Under the pieces are notes generated by a model. The model saw nothing but the letters and a program-made list of their open reading frames with translations, made no database searches and had not been told where the DNA came from. From Rhizobium metallidurans (GTDB taxonomy: Bacteria > Pseudomonadota > Alphaproteobacteria > Rhizobiales > Rhizobiaceae), in assembly GCF_014196505.1 (NCBI RefSeq), contig NZ_JACIDW010000016.1:1-64000 (forward strand): a stretch of 64,000 nt of DNA. The letters run 5' to 3'. Positions 17,805-28,070 of this stretch are shown piece after piece (the first letter of the stretch is position 1; the number at the start of each line of letters is the position of its first letter). Made by a program: the position numbers and the translations under genes.

Positions 17805-19124
17805 GTGACGCACACACAGCAGAACCGCATATTCGGCAAACAAAAACAGGAACATATCCTGATCCTTGCCAGCGGCGACCGGGTCCGTCACCTGACCGTC
17901 AAGCCGTGGATGGCGGCAATCGCGTTCTGCTTCGTGGGTGTTTTCGCGATCGGCTATCTGCTCGCCACCTCCTACCTCGTGCTCCGAGACGATCTCATCG
18001 GCGCCACGATGGCGCGCCAGGCGCGCATGCAGCACGACTACGAGGATCGCATCGCCGCCTTGCGTGCCCAGGTCGATCGCGTCACCTCGCGCCAGCTGCT
18101 CGACCAGCAGGTCGTCGAAGACAAGGTCGACAAGCTGATGGAGCAGCAGCAGGCGCTGGTCTCGCGCCGCGGCAAGCTCGGCCAGCTGCTCGACCGGGCG
18201 GAAAATTCCGGCCTCGACGCCAAGACCGAAACGCCGGCATCCGCCGATGCGGCCGACGCCAAAGGCAAGCGCGCCGAACTGCCGGCGACGATGCAACCGA
18301 TCGAGCGCCAGCTCGCCGGCGACGCGACACCGGCCGACGTGACACCGGACAATTCGACGCTCGCCTACGTCCCGCCGCGCGAAACCAGCGGCGATCGTGC
18401 CGACCGCGTCTTCTCCAAGGTCACGCTGTCCCTCAAGGGGATCGAGCAGCGCCAGCGCGATCGCGTCAGCCAGCTGACGACCGACGCCAGCGATGCCTCG
18501 GCCGCGATCTCCAACGTGCTGACCCGCTTCCAGATCCGCGTCCCCTCCGAGACGGCCGGTGTCAAGCCGGATGAAAGCAGCGCCGTCGGCGGCCCCTATG
18601 TCGAGCCCGAGATCGGCCCCGGGATCGGCAATGAATTCGACAATTCGCTGGCGCAACTGGACACCGCCCTCACCCGGCTCGAAGCCGTGCGCGAAACCGC
18701 CGTATCGCTGCCATTCCAGCATCCCGCGATCGGCAAGGAAGTCACCAGCCCCTTCGGCAACCGCCGCGATCCCTTCATGGGCCGGCTGGCGCTGCATTCC
18801 GGGATCGATTTCCGCTTCACGCCCAACGAGAAGATCCGTCCGACGGCCCCCGGCAAGGTGATTACGGCGGGATGGAGCGGCGGCTATGGCAACATGGTCG
18901 AGATCGACCACGGCAATGGCATCATCACCCGCTACGGCCACATGGCCGGGGTTCTGGTCAAGGTCGGCGATATCGTCGGCCGCGAGGACGCGGTCGGGCT
19001 GGCCGGCAGCACGGGCCGCTCCACCGGCACCCACCTGCACTACGAGGTGCGCCAGAATGGACGCGCCGTCGACCCGATCTACTTCATCAGCGCCGGCACG
19101 AAACTCGCCGGTTATATAAACTGA
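17805..19124 (+). CDS. M23-family metallopeptidase with coiled coil
   Basis: A 439-residue membrane-anchored protein: a basic N-terminus, one transmembrane helix at about residues 33-55, a coiled-coil stretch at about 65-120 (rich in Q, E, R), a low-complexity Ala/Pro region, and a C-terminal M23 (LytM) domain at about 310-430. Zinc-ligand motifs HSGIDF and THLHYEV are intact, so it is probably an active peptidoglycan endopeptidase rather than an EnvC-like activator. Start is GTG at 17805 with GGAG upstream. Confidence 0.93.
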   Translation: MTHTQQNRIFGKQKQEHILILASGDRVRHLTVKPWMAAIAFCFVGVFAIGYLLATSYLVLRDDLIGATMARQARMQHDYEDRIAALRAQVDRVTSRQLLDQQVVEDKVDKLMEQQQALVSRRGKLGQLLDRAENSGLDAKTETPASADAADAKGKRAELPATMQPIERQLAGDATPADVTPDNSTLAYVPPRETSGDRADRVFSKVTLSLKGIEQRQRDRVSQLTTDASDASAAISNVLTRFQIRVPSETAGVKPDESSAVGGPYVEPEIGPGIGNEFDNSLAQLDTALTRLEAVRETAVSLPFQHPAIGKEVTSPFGNRRDPFMGRLALHSGIDFRFTPNEKIRPTAPGKVITAGWSGGYGNMVEIDHGNGIITRYGHMAGVLVKVGDIVGREDAVGLAGSTGRSTGTHLHYEVRQNGRAVDPIYFISAGTKLAGYIN

Positions 19125-19178
19125 ACGATCTCGCTAACCGTGGTTTTACCTCAACAACCCTGAGACCGCGCCGCTTCC

Positions 19179-19207
19179 TTGACTTCTCAACCGTTTCAGC
19201 CTATGTG
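19179..19207 (+). promoter_or_regulatory. Candidate sigma-70 promoter for the DEAD-box helicase
   Basis: TTGACT (19179-19184), a 17-bp spacer and TATGTG (19202-19207). The predicted start of transcription, around 19214, leaves about 70 bases of leader before a TTG start at 19283. It would leave only about 9 bases before an ATG at 19223. Confidence 0.5.
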
Positions 19208-19282
19208 GCGCTGCATTGCGGCATGCAATCACGCCGACTCAAGCCTGAGTCCGGCCGAACCGGAACGGAAACAGTTTTCCCT

Positions 19283-20797
19283 TTGACGACATTTGCTGAT
19301 CTTGGCTTGAGCCAAAAAGTGCTTTCCGCTGTCACGGACGCGGGCTACACGGTGCCAACACCTATCCAGGCTGGCGCGATTCCGTTTGCGCTTCAGCGCC
19401 GCGATATTTGCGGCATCGCACAGACGGGCACCGGCAAGACCGCTTCCTTCGTTCTGCCGATGCTGTCGCTGCTGGAGAAGGGTCGCGCCCGCGCCCGCAT
19501 GCCGCGCACGCTGATCCTCGAGCCGACCCGCGAACTCGCGGCCCAGGTCGCCGAGAATTTCGAGAAATACGGCAAGAACCACCGCCTCAACGTCGCGCTT
19601 TTGATCGGCGGCGTTTCGTTCGAGGATCAGGATCGCAAGCTCGAGCGTGGCGCCGATGTCCTCATCTGCACCCCCGGCCGCCTGCTCGACCATTTCGAGC
19701 GCGGCAAGCTCCTGATGAGCGGCGTCGAGATTTTCGTCATCGACGAAGCCGACCGCATGCTCGACATGGGCTTCATTCCCGATATCGAACGCATCGCCAA
19801 GATGATCCCGTTCACCCGCCAGACGCTGTTCTTCTCGGCCACCATGCCGCCGGAGATCCAGAAGCTGGCCGACCGCTTCCTTCAGAACCCGGAACGTGTC
19901 GAAGTCGCCAAGCCCGCCTCCGCGTCCAAGACCATCACGCAGCGCTTCGTCGCCGCCCATGGCAAGGACTACGAGAAGCGCTCGACGCTGCGCGACCTCA
20001 TTCGTGCCCAGGAAGAGCTGAAGAACGCCATCATCTTCTGCAACCGCAAGAAGGACGTCGCCGATCTGTTCCGTTCGCTGGAACGTCACGGCTTCTCCGT
20101 TGGCGCGCTGCATGGCGACATGGACCAGCGTTCGCGCACGACCATGCTGCAGAATTTCCGCGACGGCCAGCTCCAGCTTCTGGTGGCTTCCGACGTCGCG
20201 GCCCGTGGTCTCGACATCCCCGATGTCAGCCACGTCTTCAACTTCGATGTACCTATTCACGCTGAGGATTATGTACACCGCATCGGCCGTACCGGCCGCG
20301 CAGGCCGCGCAGGCGCTGCTTTCACCATCGTCACCAGCCGCGACCAGAAATTCACCGACGCGATCGAAAAGCTGATCGGTGAGAAGATCGAATGGCACAA
20401 TGGCGATCTCTCGACGTTGCCGCCGGCCGAGCCGAGCCGTGACGACGATCGCTCGCGCCGCAAGGGCGGCCGTGAGCGGGACAAGGACCGTGGCCGCGGC
20501 AGAAATCGTTCGGGTCATAAATCTGATATCGCCGCCGAGGATAATGGCGTCGAGACGATCGAAACAGCAGCCGCACCGGTACAAGCCGCACCAGCAAGGG
20601 TCGAAAGCGTGAAGCAAGAGCGCAAGTCAGAGAACAACAGACAGAACAACAACGCGCGCGGCAACCGCCCTTACCCGGCTAACGACGACAATCGTGACCG
20701 CCGCCGCTATCGCGACCACGACGACGGCCCGACACCGGTCGGTTTCGGCGACGACATTCCCGCCTTCATGCTGATCACGGCGAACGCCAAGATCTGA
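19283..20797 (+). CDS. DEAD-box RNA helicase (RhlE-like)
   Basis: About 504 residues. Motifs run in order: Q motif PTPIQAGAIP, Walker A AQTGTGKT, PTRELAAQ, TPGRLLD, DEAD in VIDEADRMLDMGF, SAT, and the helicase C domain with ASDVAARGLDIPD and HRIGRTGRAGR. A C-terminal tail of about 120 residues is highly basic and rich in R, G, D and N, typical of RNA-binding tails in RhlE-type proteins. Start is uncertain: TTG at 19283 matches the promoter position and family N-terminus; ATG at 19223 would add 20 residues. It likely remodels rRNA or mRNA in the cold. Confidence 0.92.
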   Translation: MTTFADLGLSQKVLSAVTDAGYTVPTPIQAGAIPFALQRRDICGIAQTGTGKTASFVLPMLSLLEKGRARARMPRTLILEPTRELAAQVAENFEKYGKNHRLNVALLIGGVSFEDQDRKLERGADVLICTPGRLLDHFERGKLLMSGVEIFVIDEADRMLDMGFIPDIERIAKMIPFTRQTLFFSATMPPEIQKLADRFLQNPERVEVAKPASASKTITQRFVAAHGKDYEKRSTLRDLIRAQEELKNAIIFCNRKKDVADLFRSLERHGFSVGALHGDMDQRSRTTMLQNFRDGQLQLLVASDVAARGLDIPDVSHVFNFDVPIHAEDYVHRIGRTGRAGRAGAAFTIVTSRDQKFTDAIEKLIGEKIEWHNGDLSTLPPAEPSRDDDRSRRKGGRERDKDRGRGRNRSGHKSDIAAEDNGVETIETAAAPVQAAPARVESVKQERKSENNRQNNNARGNRPYPANDDNRDRRRYRDHDDGPTPVGFGDDIPAFMLITANAKI

Positions 20798-20801
20798 TAG
20801 G

Positions 20802-21221
20802 ATGGGCAGCCCCGGCATTGATTTTCCGGGTCTCGGCGTGGGGTTGGTTATCCTGCGCGACAGAAAGATCCTGCTCTACAAGCGCGTCAAGGCGCCCGAA
20901 GCCGGCCACTGGAGCATCGTGGGCGGCAAGGTCGATCATATGGAGCCCGCCGAGCAGGCGGCGAAGCGCGAGGCCGAGGAAGAAAGCGGCCTCGAAATCG
21001 GCCGCGTCAGCCTTCTCGGCCCGACCGAGGTCATCAGCGACGCCGACCGCCAGCACTGGATCTCACTTCTTTATATCGCCGAAGACTACTCGGGCGAGCC
21101 GGCATTGACCGAGCCTGACAAGCTGTCTGATTTCGGCTGGTTCACACGCAGCGAGTTGCCGCGGCCGCTCTCCGCCTTCGCCGAGGCCGCCATCGGCCGT
21201 CTCGGCAGCGAGCAATTCTAG
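20802..21221 (+). CDS. Nudix hydrolase
   Basis: A 139-residue Nudix protein. The Nudix box GKVDHMEPAEQAAKREAEEE and the following SGLEI satisfy the G-x5-E-x7-RE-U-x-EE-x-GU pattern. The nearby segment GHWSIVGGK suggests a nucleotide or ADP-sugar substrate, but this cannot be fixed from sequence. It starts 4 bp after the helicase stop and is probably co-transcribed. Confidence 0.92.
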   Translation: MGSPGIDFPGLGVGLVILRDRKILLYKRVKAPEAGHWSIVGGKVDHMEPAEQAAKREAEEESGLEIGRVSLLGPTEVISDADRQHWISLLYIAEDYSGEPALTEPDKLSDFGWFTRSELPRPLSAFAEAAIGRLGSEQF

Positions 21222-21246
21222 AATTGAACTTGGAAGACGCGGCCGA

Positions 21247-21564
21247 TCACTCCGCCCGCATCGCCGCCTCGTAAGCCAGCCGCACCCAGCCCGCCATCAG
21301 GTCGGGATCGTCATAGGCGTCGTCGGGGATCGACCAGTACGGCATCTTCACCGGCTTGCCGCTCTTTCCCTCGTAGGTCCACTGGCTGGCGCCTGCCTCC
21401 GCGAAGGCGGGCGAACTGACGTCGTCGGCCTTGAGAAGCATGTCGCCGCGAAACTCCAGCGCGACGATCCGGCCGAGATGATAGATCCCCTTGCCGCCGA
21501 ACATGCGCTTGATGGTGACCGGGCCGAGCCCCTGAAACATCTCTTCGATTTCGGCCGCGTCCAT
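21247..21564 (-). CDS. TfoX/Sxy N-terminal domain protein
   Basis: A 105-residue single-domain protein with the TfoX N-terminal signature: GPVTIKRMFGGKGIYH, then VALEFRGDMLLKAD, and the later PYWSIPDDAYDD. In gamma-proteobacteria TfoX/Sxy activates competence genes with CRP, but short stand-alone versions like this are common in rhizobia and have no assigned role. It lies 14 bp after the flavin reductase gene on the same strand. Confidence 0.85.
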   Translation of the reverse strand: MDAAEIEEMFQGLGPVTIKRMFGGKGIYHLGRIVALEFRGDMLLKADDVSSPAFAEAGASQWTYEGKSGKPVKMPYWSIPDDAYDDPDLMAGWVRLAYEAAMRAE

Positions 21565-21578
21565 GAGAAAGCCCGTTT

Positions 21579-22070
21579 CTAGAGGGTGTAGTAATCGCGG
21601 TTCATGTAGAACAGCGCCGGCTTCGCCTCGTCGAACCGCACGGCCATCACCTCGCCGAAGATGATGTGATGCGTGGTCATCTCCTTGATCTCCGTCACCC
21701 GGCAATCGAAGGAGGCGAGCGCGTCCATCAGCACGGGCGCGCCTGTGACCAGCCTGTCGAACCGGCCCGTCGAGAAACGGTCGCCGTCCTCCATCTTGGT
21801 GCGTCCGGAAAACGCGTCGGCGAGTGTCTGGTGATGGGCGCCCAGCGTATTGAGCGCGAAGATGCCGCTGCGGAAGAATATCTCGTTCTTCGGATTGCTG
21901 TTGTTCAGGCACACGAGCACCGTCGCCGGATTGTCCGACACCGAACAGGCCGCCGTGATCGTCACCCCGCGCCGCAGATCGCCGACTGCCGTCGTCACCA
22001 ACTGGACGTGACCGCCGAAGCGGCTCATCGCGTCCCTGTAAAGGCCGGGATCGATCGGTTGCTTGCTCAA
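21579..22070 (-). CDS. Flavin reductase (HpaC-like) family protein
   Basis: About 163 residues of the flavin-reductase-like FMN-binding fold. Key segments are YRDAMSRFGGHVQLVTT, GVTITAACSVSDNPATVLVCLN, FALNTLG and DCRVTEIKEMTTHHIIFGEV. Such enzymes reduce FMN or FAD with NAD(P)H, usually to feed a partner monooxygenase; no monooxygenase gene is adjacent. Start is uncertain: a TTG at 22070 has GGAG ten bases upstream, and an in-frame ATG at 22109 would add 13 unlikely residues. Confidence 0.85.
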   Translation of the reverse strand: MSKQPIDPGLYRDAMSRFGGHVQLVTTAVGDLRRGVTITAACSVSDNPATVLVCLNNSNPKNEIFFRSGIFALNTLGAHHQTLADAFSGRTKMEDGDRFSTGRFDRLVTGAPVLMDALASFDCRVTEIKEMTTHHIIFGEVMAVRFDEAKPALFYMNRDYYTL

Positions 22071-22235
22071 CAAAATTTTACTCCACGAACACACGCATTT
22101 GCGGCGCATTATGACGGCGATAGGTTATCTTTTCTACAAACCGCTGCCGAAAAGCGACCGATCCGTGCGTTTTTCTTTGACGATCCGGTTCGGACGGATA
22201 AAAGAGCAGGAATAATCGGTTGGGGCGCATCCTTC

Positions 22236-23318
22236 ATGACTATCTCGCGTTGCTTAGGTCTTCTTCCGTTGCTGCTTGTCGCAGCGGGAGAATCCCATGC
22301 AGCCGGCGTGACGATCGGCGTCGTTGCCCCGCAGACGGGCAATTTCGCCGCGCTCGGTGCCCAGATCGTGGCCGGCGCCGAGGCGAAGATCCGCGAGGAT
22401 GGCGACACCATCGTCACCGTCAATGAAACCTGTGAGGATGGCAGCGGCGGCACGGTCGCCGACGCGCTGATATCGGCCAAGGTTCAGGTCGCCGTCGGCT
22501 TTCTCTGCAGCCAGACGCTCGACGGCGCGCTCCCCAAGCTCAAGGACGCCAATATCCCGGCCATCACCGTCTCCGTCCGTTCCCGCATCCTCATGGAGGA
22601 TGCGCTGAAGAACAGCTGGCCGCTGTTTCGGCTCGCGCCCTCCGATGGCGCCGAGGCAGCGAAGATCATCGAGGTCATCCTGCGCGATTGGGCATCGAGC
22701 CCCATCGCCCTTGTCGAGGACGGAACGATCCACGGCCGGGAGCTCACCGAAGCGGTGCGCAACGCGCTGGAGCAGAACGGCCTGAAGCCCGTTTTCACGG
22801 ACACCTACCGCCCCGGCCAGGAACAGCAGATCGCGCTCGTTCGCCGGCTCAAGAGAGCGGGCGCCACCAAGGTCTTCATCGGCGGCGACCGCAGCGACGT
22901 CTCCATCATCGCCCGCGACGCGAAGGCCGACAAGATCGCACTCGACCTGATGGGCGGTGACGCGATGCGCGCGGCCGACCAGCCTCTTCCGCTTGCCGAC
23001 GGCGTCCGCGCGGTGACGCTGCCCGATTATACCGCCCGCGCCGACGCGTCGCCCGCCGGCGTGGCGCTGCGCGCAGCCGGCATCGAGCCCGAGGGCTACG
23101 TCCTGCCATCCTATGCCGCCGTCGAGATCGCGATCAAGGCGGTGCAGGCCGCGGCCGCCGATGAGCGGCCCGTCGCCCAGCATCTCGCCGGCACGCCCTT
23201 CGACACCGTACTTGGCCAGATCGCCTTCGATGCCGGCCGCGAGCTGTCGCAAAACCCTTACCAGCTGATGCAATGGCGCGCCGGGGCATTCGTGCCCTTC
23301 GACGCGCCGGCGCAATAA
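22236..23318 (+). CDS. Periplasmic substrate-binding protein, branched-chain amino acid type
   Basis: A 360-residue type I periplasmic binding protein of the LivJ family. It has an N-terminal signal peptide (cleavage likely after SHA, about residue 22), then GVTIGVVAPQTGNFAALGAQ and ALVEDGTIHGRELTEA. No permease or ATPase gene lies nearby, so it is an orphan component that may work with a distant transporter or act as a sensor. Divergent from the flavin reductase gene; rpe follows 39 bp downstream. Confidence 0.88.
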   Translation: MTISRCLGLLPLLLVAAGESHAAGVTIGVVAPQTGNFAALGAQIVAGAEAKIREDGDTIVTVNETCEDGSGGTVADALISAKVQVAVGFLCSQTLDGALPKLKDANIPAITVSVRSRILMEDALKNSWPLFRLAPSDGAEAAKIIEVILRDWASSPIALVEDGTIHGRELTEAVRNALEQNGLKPVFTDTYRPGQEQQIALVRRLKRAGATKVFIGGDRSDVSIIARDAKADKIALDLMGGDAMRAADQPLPLADGVRAVTLPDYTARADASPAGVALRAAGIEPEGYVLPSYAAVEIAIKAVQAAAADERPVAQHLAGTPFDTVLGQIAFDAGRELSQNPYQLMQWRAGAFVPFDAPAQ

Positions 23319-23357
23319 CGCCTGCCTGATGTCGGGCGACTTCAACGGAGAGAGACA

Positions 23358-24035
23358 ATGACCCAGCCCATCCGCATCGCGCCATCCGTTTTGGCCGCCG
23401 ACTTCGCCAAGCTCGGCCAGGAGGTGCGCGACGTGACAGCGGCCGGCGCCGACTGGATCCACCTCGACGTCATGGATGGTCACTTCGTTCCCAATATTTC
23501 CTTCGGTCCGGATGTCATCAAGTCGCTGCGCTCCTATACCGACGCGACCTTCGACTGCCACCTGATGATCGCGCCCGTCGACGACTATCTCGAGGCCTTC
23601 GCCAAGGCCGGCTGCGACCGCATCACCGTTCACGCCGAGGCCGGGCCGCACCTGCACCGCTCGCTGCAGACGGTGCGCAATCTCGGCAAGAAGGTCGGCG
23701 TCACCCTCAACCCGGCAACGCCGCTCTCGGTCTTCGAAAACGTGCTGGATGATATCGACATGATCCTCATCATGTCGGTCAATCCCGGTTTCGGCGGCCA
23801 GAAGTTCATTCCCGCCATGGCCGACAAGATCGCCGCCGCCAGGTCACTGATCGGTGACCGGCCGATCGATCTCCAGGTCGATGGCGGCGTCACGGTCGAG
23901 ACCGCTCCCGTCATCGGCAAGGCGGGCGGCAACGTGCTCGTCGCCGGCTCCGCCATCTTCAAGGGCGGCTCCGTCGAGGCCTACAGGTCGGCCATATCGG
24001 CGCTCCGCGCCGCCGCTGAAGGCCAATCCAAATAA
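23358..24035 (+). CDS. rpe: Ribulose-phosphate 3-epimerase
   Basis: A 225-residue TIM-barrel enzyme interconverting ribulose-5-phosphate and xylulose-5-phosphate in the pentose phosphate and Calvin pathways. Signatures HLDVMDGHFVPNISFG, VNPGFGGQKFIP and the phosphate-binding VDGGV and GSAIFKGG are all intact. Start ATG at 23358 has GGAGAGAG upstream. Probably the second gene of a short operon that continues with the next membrane protein. Confidence 0.97.
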   Translation: MTQPIRIAPSVLAADFAKLGQEVRDVTAAGADWIHLDVMDGHFVPNISFGPDVIKSLRSYTDATFDCHLMIAPVDDYLEAFAKAGCDRITVHAEAGPHLHRSLQTVRNLGKKVGVTLNPATPLSVFENVLDDIDMILIMSVNPGFGGQKFIPAMADKIAAARSLIGDRPIDLQVDGGVTVETAPVIGKAGGNVLVAGSAIFKGGSVEAYRSAISALRAAAEGQSK

Positions 24036-24048
24036 TGCCGGGAGCGAC

Positions 24049-24546
24049 GTGTCGCTGATGGGAGAACGGCTGCAGGCGGCTTGCCCGCCCTACTCCGCCG
24101 TGCTCGCCGGCGCGCCTCTCTGGGCTCTCCAGATGCTGGCCTCGGCGATGAGCACGCTTTATGTCCGCAACGGCCTGCGGACCAGCCACGTCGACGACCT
24201 CGCCATCCTCTACTTCGCGGGCGGCCTGCTTGCCTGGCCGTTCGCGCTCATGCTCGGACGCTTCTTCGCGCACCGGCGCCGCATCGAAACGCGGTTCGCC
24301 GCCTTCTTCGTCGCACTTTCGGCCTGCACGATCCTGATGACGGCATTTCTCTTCGCGATGGACTACCGCGTCTTTTACTCGCGCTGGCATGCCTCGCCCG
24401 GCTCGGTGATCTGGTTTGTGCAGTTCCTCTTCACCGGCGCGAGCTCCGTCTACCAGTTCATGGTCCTCGGTTTGCGGCTGTTCTTTCCCCTCGGCCTCGT
24501 CTGCCTGCTGGCGACGAGTTTCGCCCTTGCGAAACGCATGCGTTGA
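24049..24546 (+). CDS. Predicted inner-membrane protein, unknown function
   Basis: A 165-residue protein with about four hydrophobic segments (residues about 20-40, 50-68, 82-105 and 120-160). The last part, LGLRLFFPLGLVCLLATSFALAKRMR, ends in a basic tail. The start is GTG at 24049, 13 bp after rpe, with GGGAG four bases upstream. I recognise no family motif. Its spacing suggests co-transcription with rpe. Confidence 0.75.
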   Translation: MSLMGERLQAACPPYSAVLAGAPLWALQMLASAMSTLYVRNGLRTSHVDDLAILYFAGGLLAWPFALMLGRFFAHRRRIETRFAAFFVALSACTILMTAFLFAMDYRVFYSRWHASPGSVIWFVQFLFTGASSVYQFMVLGLRLFFPLGLVCLLATSFALAKRMR

Positions 24547-24625
24547 GATTGCCGCCCGTCTTTGCTACAGGGGCGCCAACATTCTAAAAAAACGCCAACA
24601 TTCCCTAGAACGAAAGCAGGAAGCC

Positions 24626-25933
<1,308 letters not shown>

Positions 25934-25942
25934 TCGGCACGA

Positions 25943-26446
25943 TCAACTCTTCTGCGGCGCCTTTCGGGGCGCCGCTTTTCGTTTGTCCTTGCGCGAACGC
26001 GCCGCCGCATCGATCTTCTTGCGAACGGCGGTGGCGGTCTTGGTGGATTTCGGCGCGGCATCGGCCGCCGCCTGTTTCTCCGCCTGCCCGCCCTTCGCAG
26101 CCTTCGCCACCAGCCGATCGAGATGTTTGAGATCGTCCTCGTCGAGGTTCTCGATGCCGATGAACCGGTTCTCCGCATGGCTTGTCAGGATCAGTTCGTC
26201 GAGCTTGGCCTGAATGGCGCGCGTGTCGCGCGTCTGCGCGTTCTGCAGCACGAACACCATGAGGAAGGTGATGATCGTCGTGCCGGTGTTGATGACCAGT
26301 TGCCATGTCTGGGAATAGTCGAAGAACGATCCTGTCGCGGCCCAAAGGACGACGAGCACCAAAGCAAGCACGAATGTGGCGGGCTTGCCCGCCCATTCCG
26401 ACGTCTTCGCCGAAAAGCGCATGAAGATGTGCTGGGTGTCGGCCAT
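25943..26446 (-). CDS. Low-affinity iron permease family membrane protein
   Basis: A 167-residue protein with two or three membrane helices in the first half (VLALVLVVLWAATG and INTGTTIITFLMVFVLQN). The ARAIQAKLDELI-type segment that follows, reading TRDTRAIQAKLDELILTS, is characteristic of this family. The C-terminal third is highly basic and Ala/Lys-rich. The family is named after fungal low-affinity iron permease; its bacterial role is unproven. The ATG at 26446 has GGGAGG five bases upstream. Confidence 0.82.
   Translation of the reverse strand: MADTQHIFMRFSAKTSEWAGKPATFVLALVLVVLWAATGSFFDYSQTWQLVINTGTTIITFLMVFVLQNAQTRDTRAIQAKLDELILTSHAENRFIGIENLDEDDLKHLDRLVAKAAKGGQAEKQAAADAAPKSTKTATAVRKKIDAAARSRKDKRKAAPRKAPQKS
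25954..25980 (+). terminator. purB terminator overlapping the convergent coding end
   Basis: GCGGCGCC (25954-25961) and GGCGCCGC (25968-25975) form a perfect 8-bp stem followed by TTTTCGTTT. It is correctly placed 20 bp after purB, yet lies wholly inside the 3' coding part of the minus-strand membrane protein gene. Confidence 0.7.
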
Positions 26447-26531
26447 GATTGCCTCCCTCGAAGCCTGCATCAGTCAAACTCGGAGGGAGGCATTGTGTTC
26501 CTGCGCAGCCCAGGTCGCAATAAGGTGGCAG

Positions 26532-27335
26532 TCACACGATCGGCGGCGCCACCAGCTTGCGGTAGAGGTGCCAGGTCGAATGACCGAGGATCGGCATTGC
26601 CAGCGCCAGCCCGACGAAGAGCGGGATGGTCGCGACGGCGAGCGAGACAGCAACGATCAGGCCCCAGCACAGGACTGGAACGGGATTGGCAAGCGTCGCC
26701 CGCAACGATGTTTCCATGGCGGCGACCAGACCGATATCGCGATCGAGCAGGATCGGGAATGTGACGACGGTCGTCGCCAGCACGATCAGCGCGAAGCCGA
26801 AGCCGATCAGGTTGCCCCAGATGATCAGCTGCATGCCCTGCGGCGTGCCGAAGATTTCGGAGAAGAAGGTGGAAATCGACCGCGGAAACACATCGCTCAA
26901 CACGTTCATGTAGAGCGTCTGCGCGGCCACGAGCCAGACGACGAAGAACGCAAACAGGAGAAGCCCGCCCGTGACGATCGACGGGAAGGCCGGCGACCGC
27001 GTCACGTCCATGGCGTGCCGCCAGGAACTGTCCATTCCGGCCTCCCGTCGCCGGCTGATTTCATAGAGACCGATCGCCGCCAGGGGGCCGATCAGGGCAA
27101 AGCCGGCAATCAGCGGGAATATCATCGGAAGCAGGTTGGCGCTCGACGTCGCGACCGCGAGAAATATGCCCGCGATTGGATACATCAGGCACAGAAACAC
27201 GTAATGCGAGGGTTTTTCCCTGAAATCCGCTATCCCGAGCCTGATGGCGTCGAAGACGTCCGCAAGGCCAATTCTGTTGATGACCGGGCGCGAATAGACA
27301 TTGTCCGCGCCGGACATGACGTGAAATGCCGTCAT
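26532..27335 (-). CDS. DUF2189-type integral membrane protein
   Basis: A 267-residue protein with about six membrane spans. The family opening is visible: ADVFDAIRLGIADFREKPSHYVF. It is followed by PIAGIFLAV, the GPLAAIGLYEISRRRE loop and the late WGLIVAVSLAVATIPLFVGLALAMPILGHSTWHLYRK segment. DUF2189 proteins are widespread in alphaproteobacteria and of unknown function; some lie near cytochrome oxidase genes. ATG at 27335 has GAGGAGGAG upstream. Confidence 0.85.
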   Translation of the reverse strand: MTAFHVMSGADNVYSRPVINRIGLADVFDAIRLGIADFREKPSHYVFLCLMYPIAGIFLAVATSSANLLPMIFPLIAGFALIGPLAAIGLYEISRRREAGMDSSWRHAMDVTRSPAFPSIVTGGLLLFAFFVVWLVAAQTLYMNVLSDVFPRSISTFFSEIFGTPQGMQLIIWGNLIGFGFALIVLATTVVTFPILLDRDIGLVAAMETSLRATLANPVPVLCWGLIVAVSLAVATIPLFVGLALAMPILGHSTWHLYRKLVAPPIV

Positions 27336-27488
27336 GGCTTTCTCCTCCTCGCCATTGAGGCCAGCGGCGAAAGCATCGGCGGTGCCGACATCGAACGCGA
27401 CCGGCAGTAGGGTACTATAACAAAAATCGCCGGAGCTGTCCCGCTTTCCCTTGACTTTGTCGCCACGCCTTCTCACATCGGCGGCACC

Positions 27489-28043
27489 ATGAAAGCTTCA
27501 GACGCCGATATCCTCATCATTCCCGGTTACACCAATTCCGGCCCCGACCACTGGCAGAGCCGTTGGCAGGCCAAACTCAGCACCGCGCGCCGCGTCGAGC
27601 AGGCGGAGTGGTCCAAGCCCGTGCGCGAGGACTGGGCAGCCAGAATTGCCGAGGAAGTCAATGCATCGACCCGTCCGGTGGTGCTGGTCGCCCACTCGCT
27701 CGGCGTGCCGTCGCTTCTGCATGCGATCCCGCAGTTCAAGAAACCCGTCGCCGGCGCCTTTCTGGTGGCGCCGCCCGATGTCACCAACCCCGACATCCGC
27801 CCGAAGCATCTGATGACCTTCGGTCCGTATCCCCGCGATCCCTTGCCGTTCCCGAGCATCACCGTCGCAAGCCGCAACGATCCCTTCGGCGCCTACGAGC
27901 ACGCCGACGAGATTGCCGCCAGCTGGGGCTCATTGCTGATCGATGCGGGAGAGTCCGGCCACATCAACGCCGACTCCGGCCACGGCCCGTGGCCCGAGGG
28001 CACGATGGTCTTCGCGCAGTTCCTCAGCCGCCTCAAGGGCTAG
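27489..28043 (+). CDS. RBBP9/YdeN-family serine hydrolase
   Basis: A 184-residue alpha/beta hydrolase. Family marks are ILIIPGYTNSGPDHWQSRW, the nucleophile elbow VAHSLGVP, SRNDPFGAYEHA with the acid residue, and GHINADSGHGPWPEG with the catalytic histidine. The YdeN/RBBP9 family has esterase-like activity with unknown natural substrates. Divergent from the DUF2189 gene with about 150 bp between starts. Confidence 0.9.
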   Translation: MKASDADILIIPGYTNSGPDHWQSRWQAKLSTARRVEQAEWSKPVREDWAARIAEEVNASTRPVVLVAHSLGVPSLLHAIPQFKKPVAGAFLVAPPDVTNPDIRPKHLMTFGPYPRDPLPFPSITVASRNDPFGAYEHADEIAASWGSLLIDAGESGHINADSGHGPWPEGTMVFAQFLSRLKG

Positions 28044-28070
28044 GCTGCGCGCGTTCCAACGCCGACAAGC

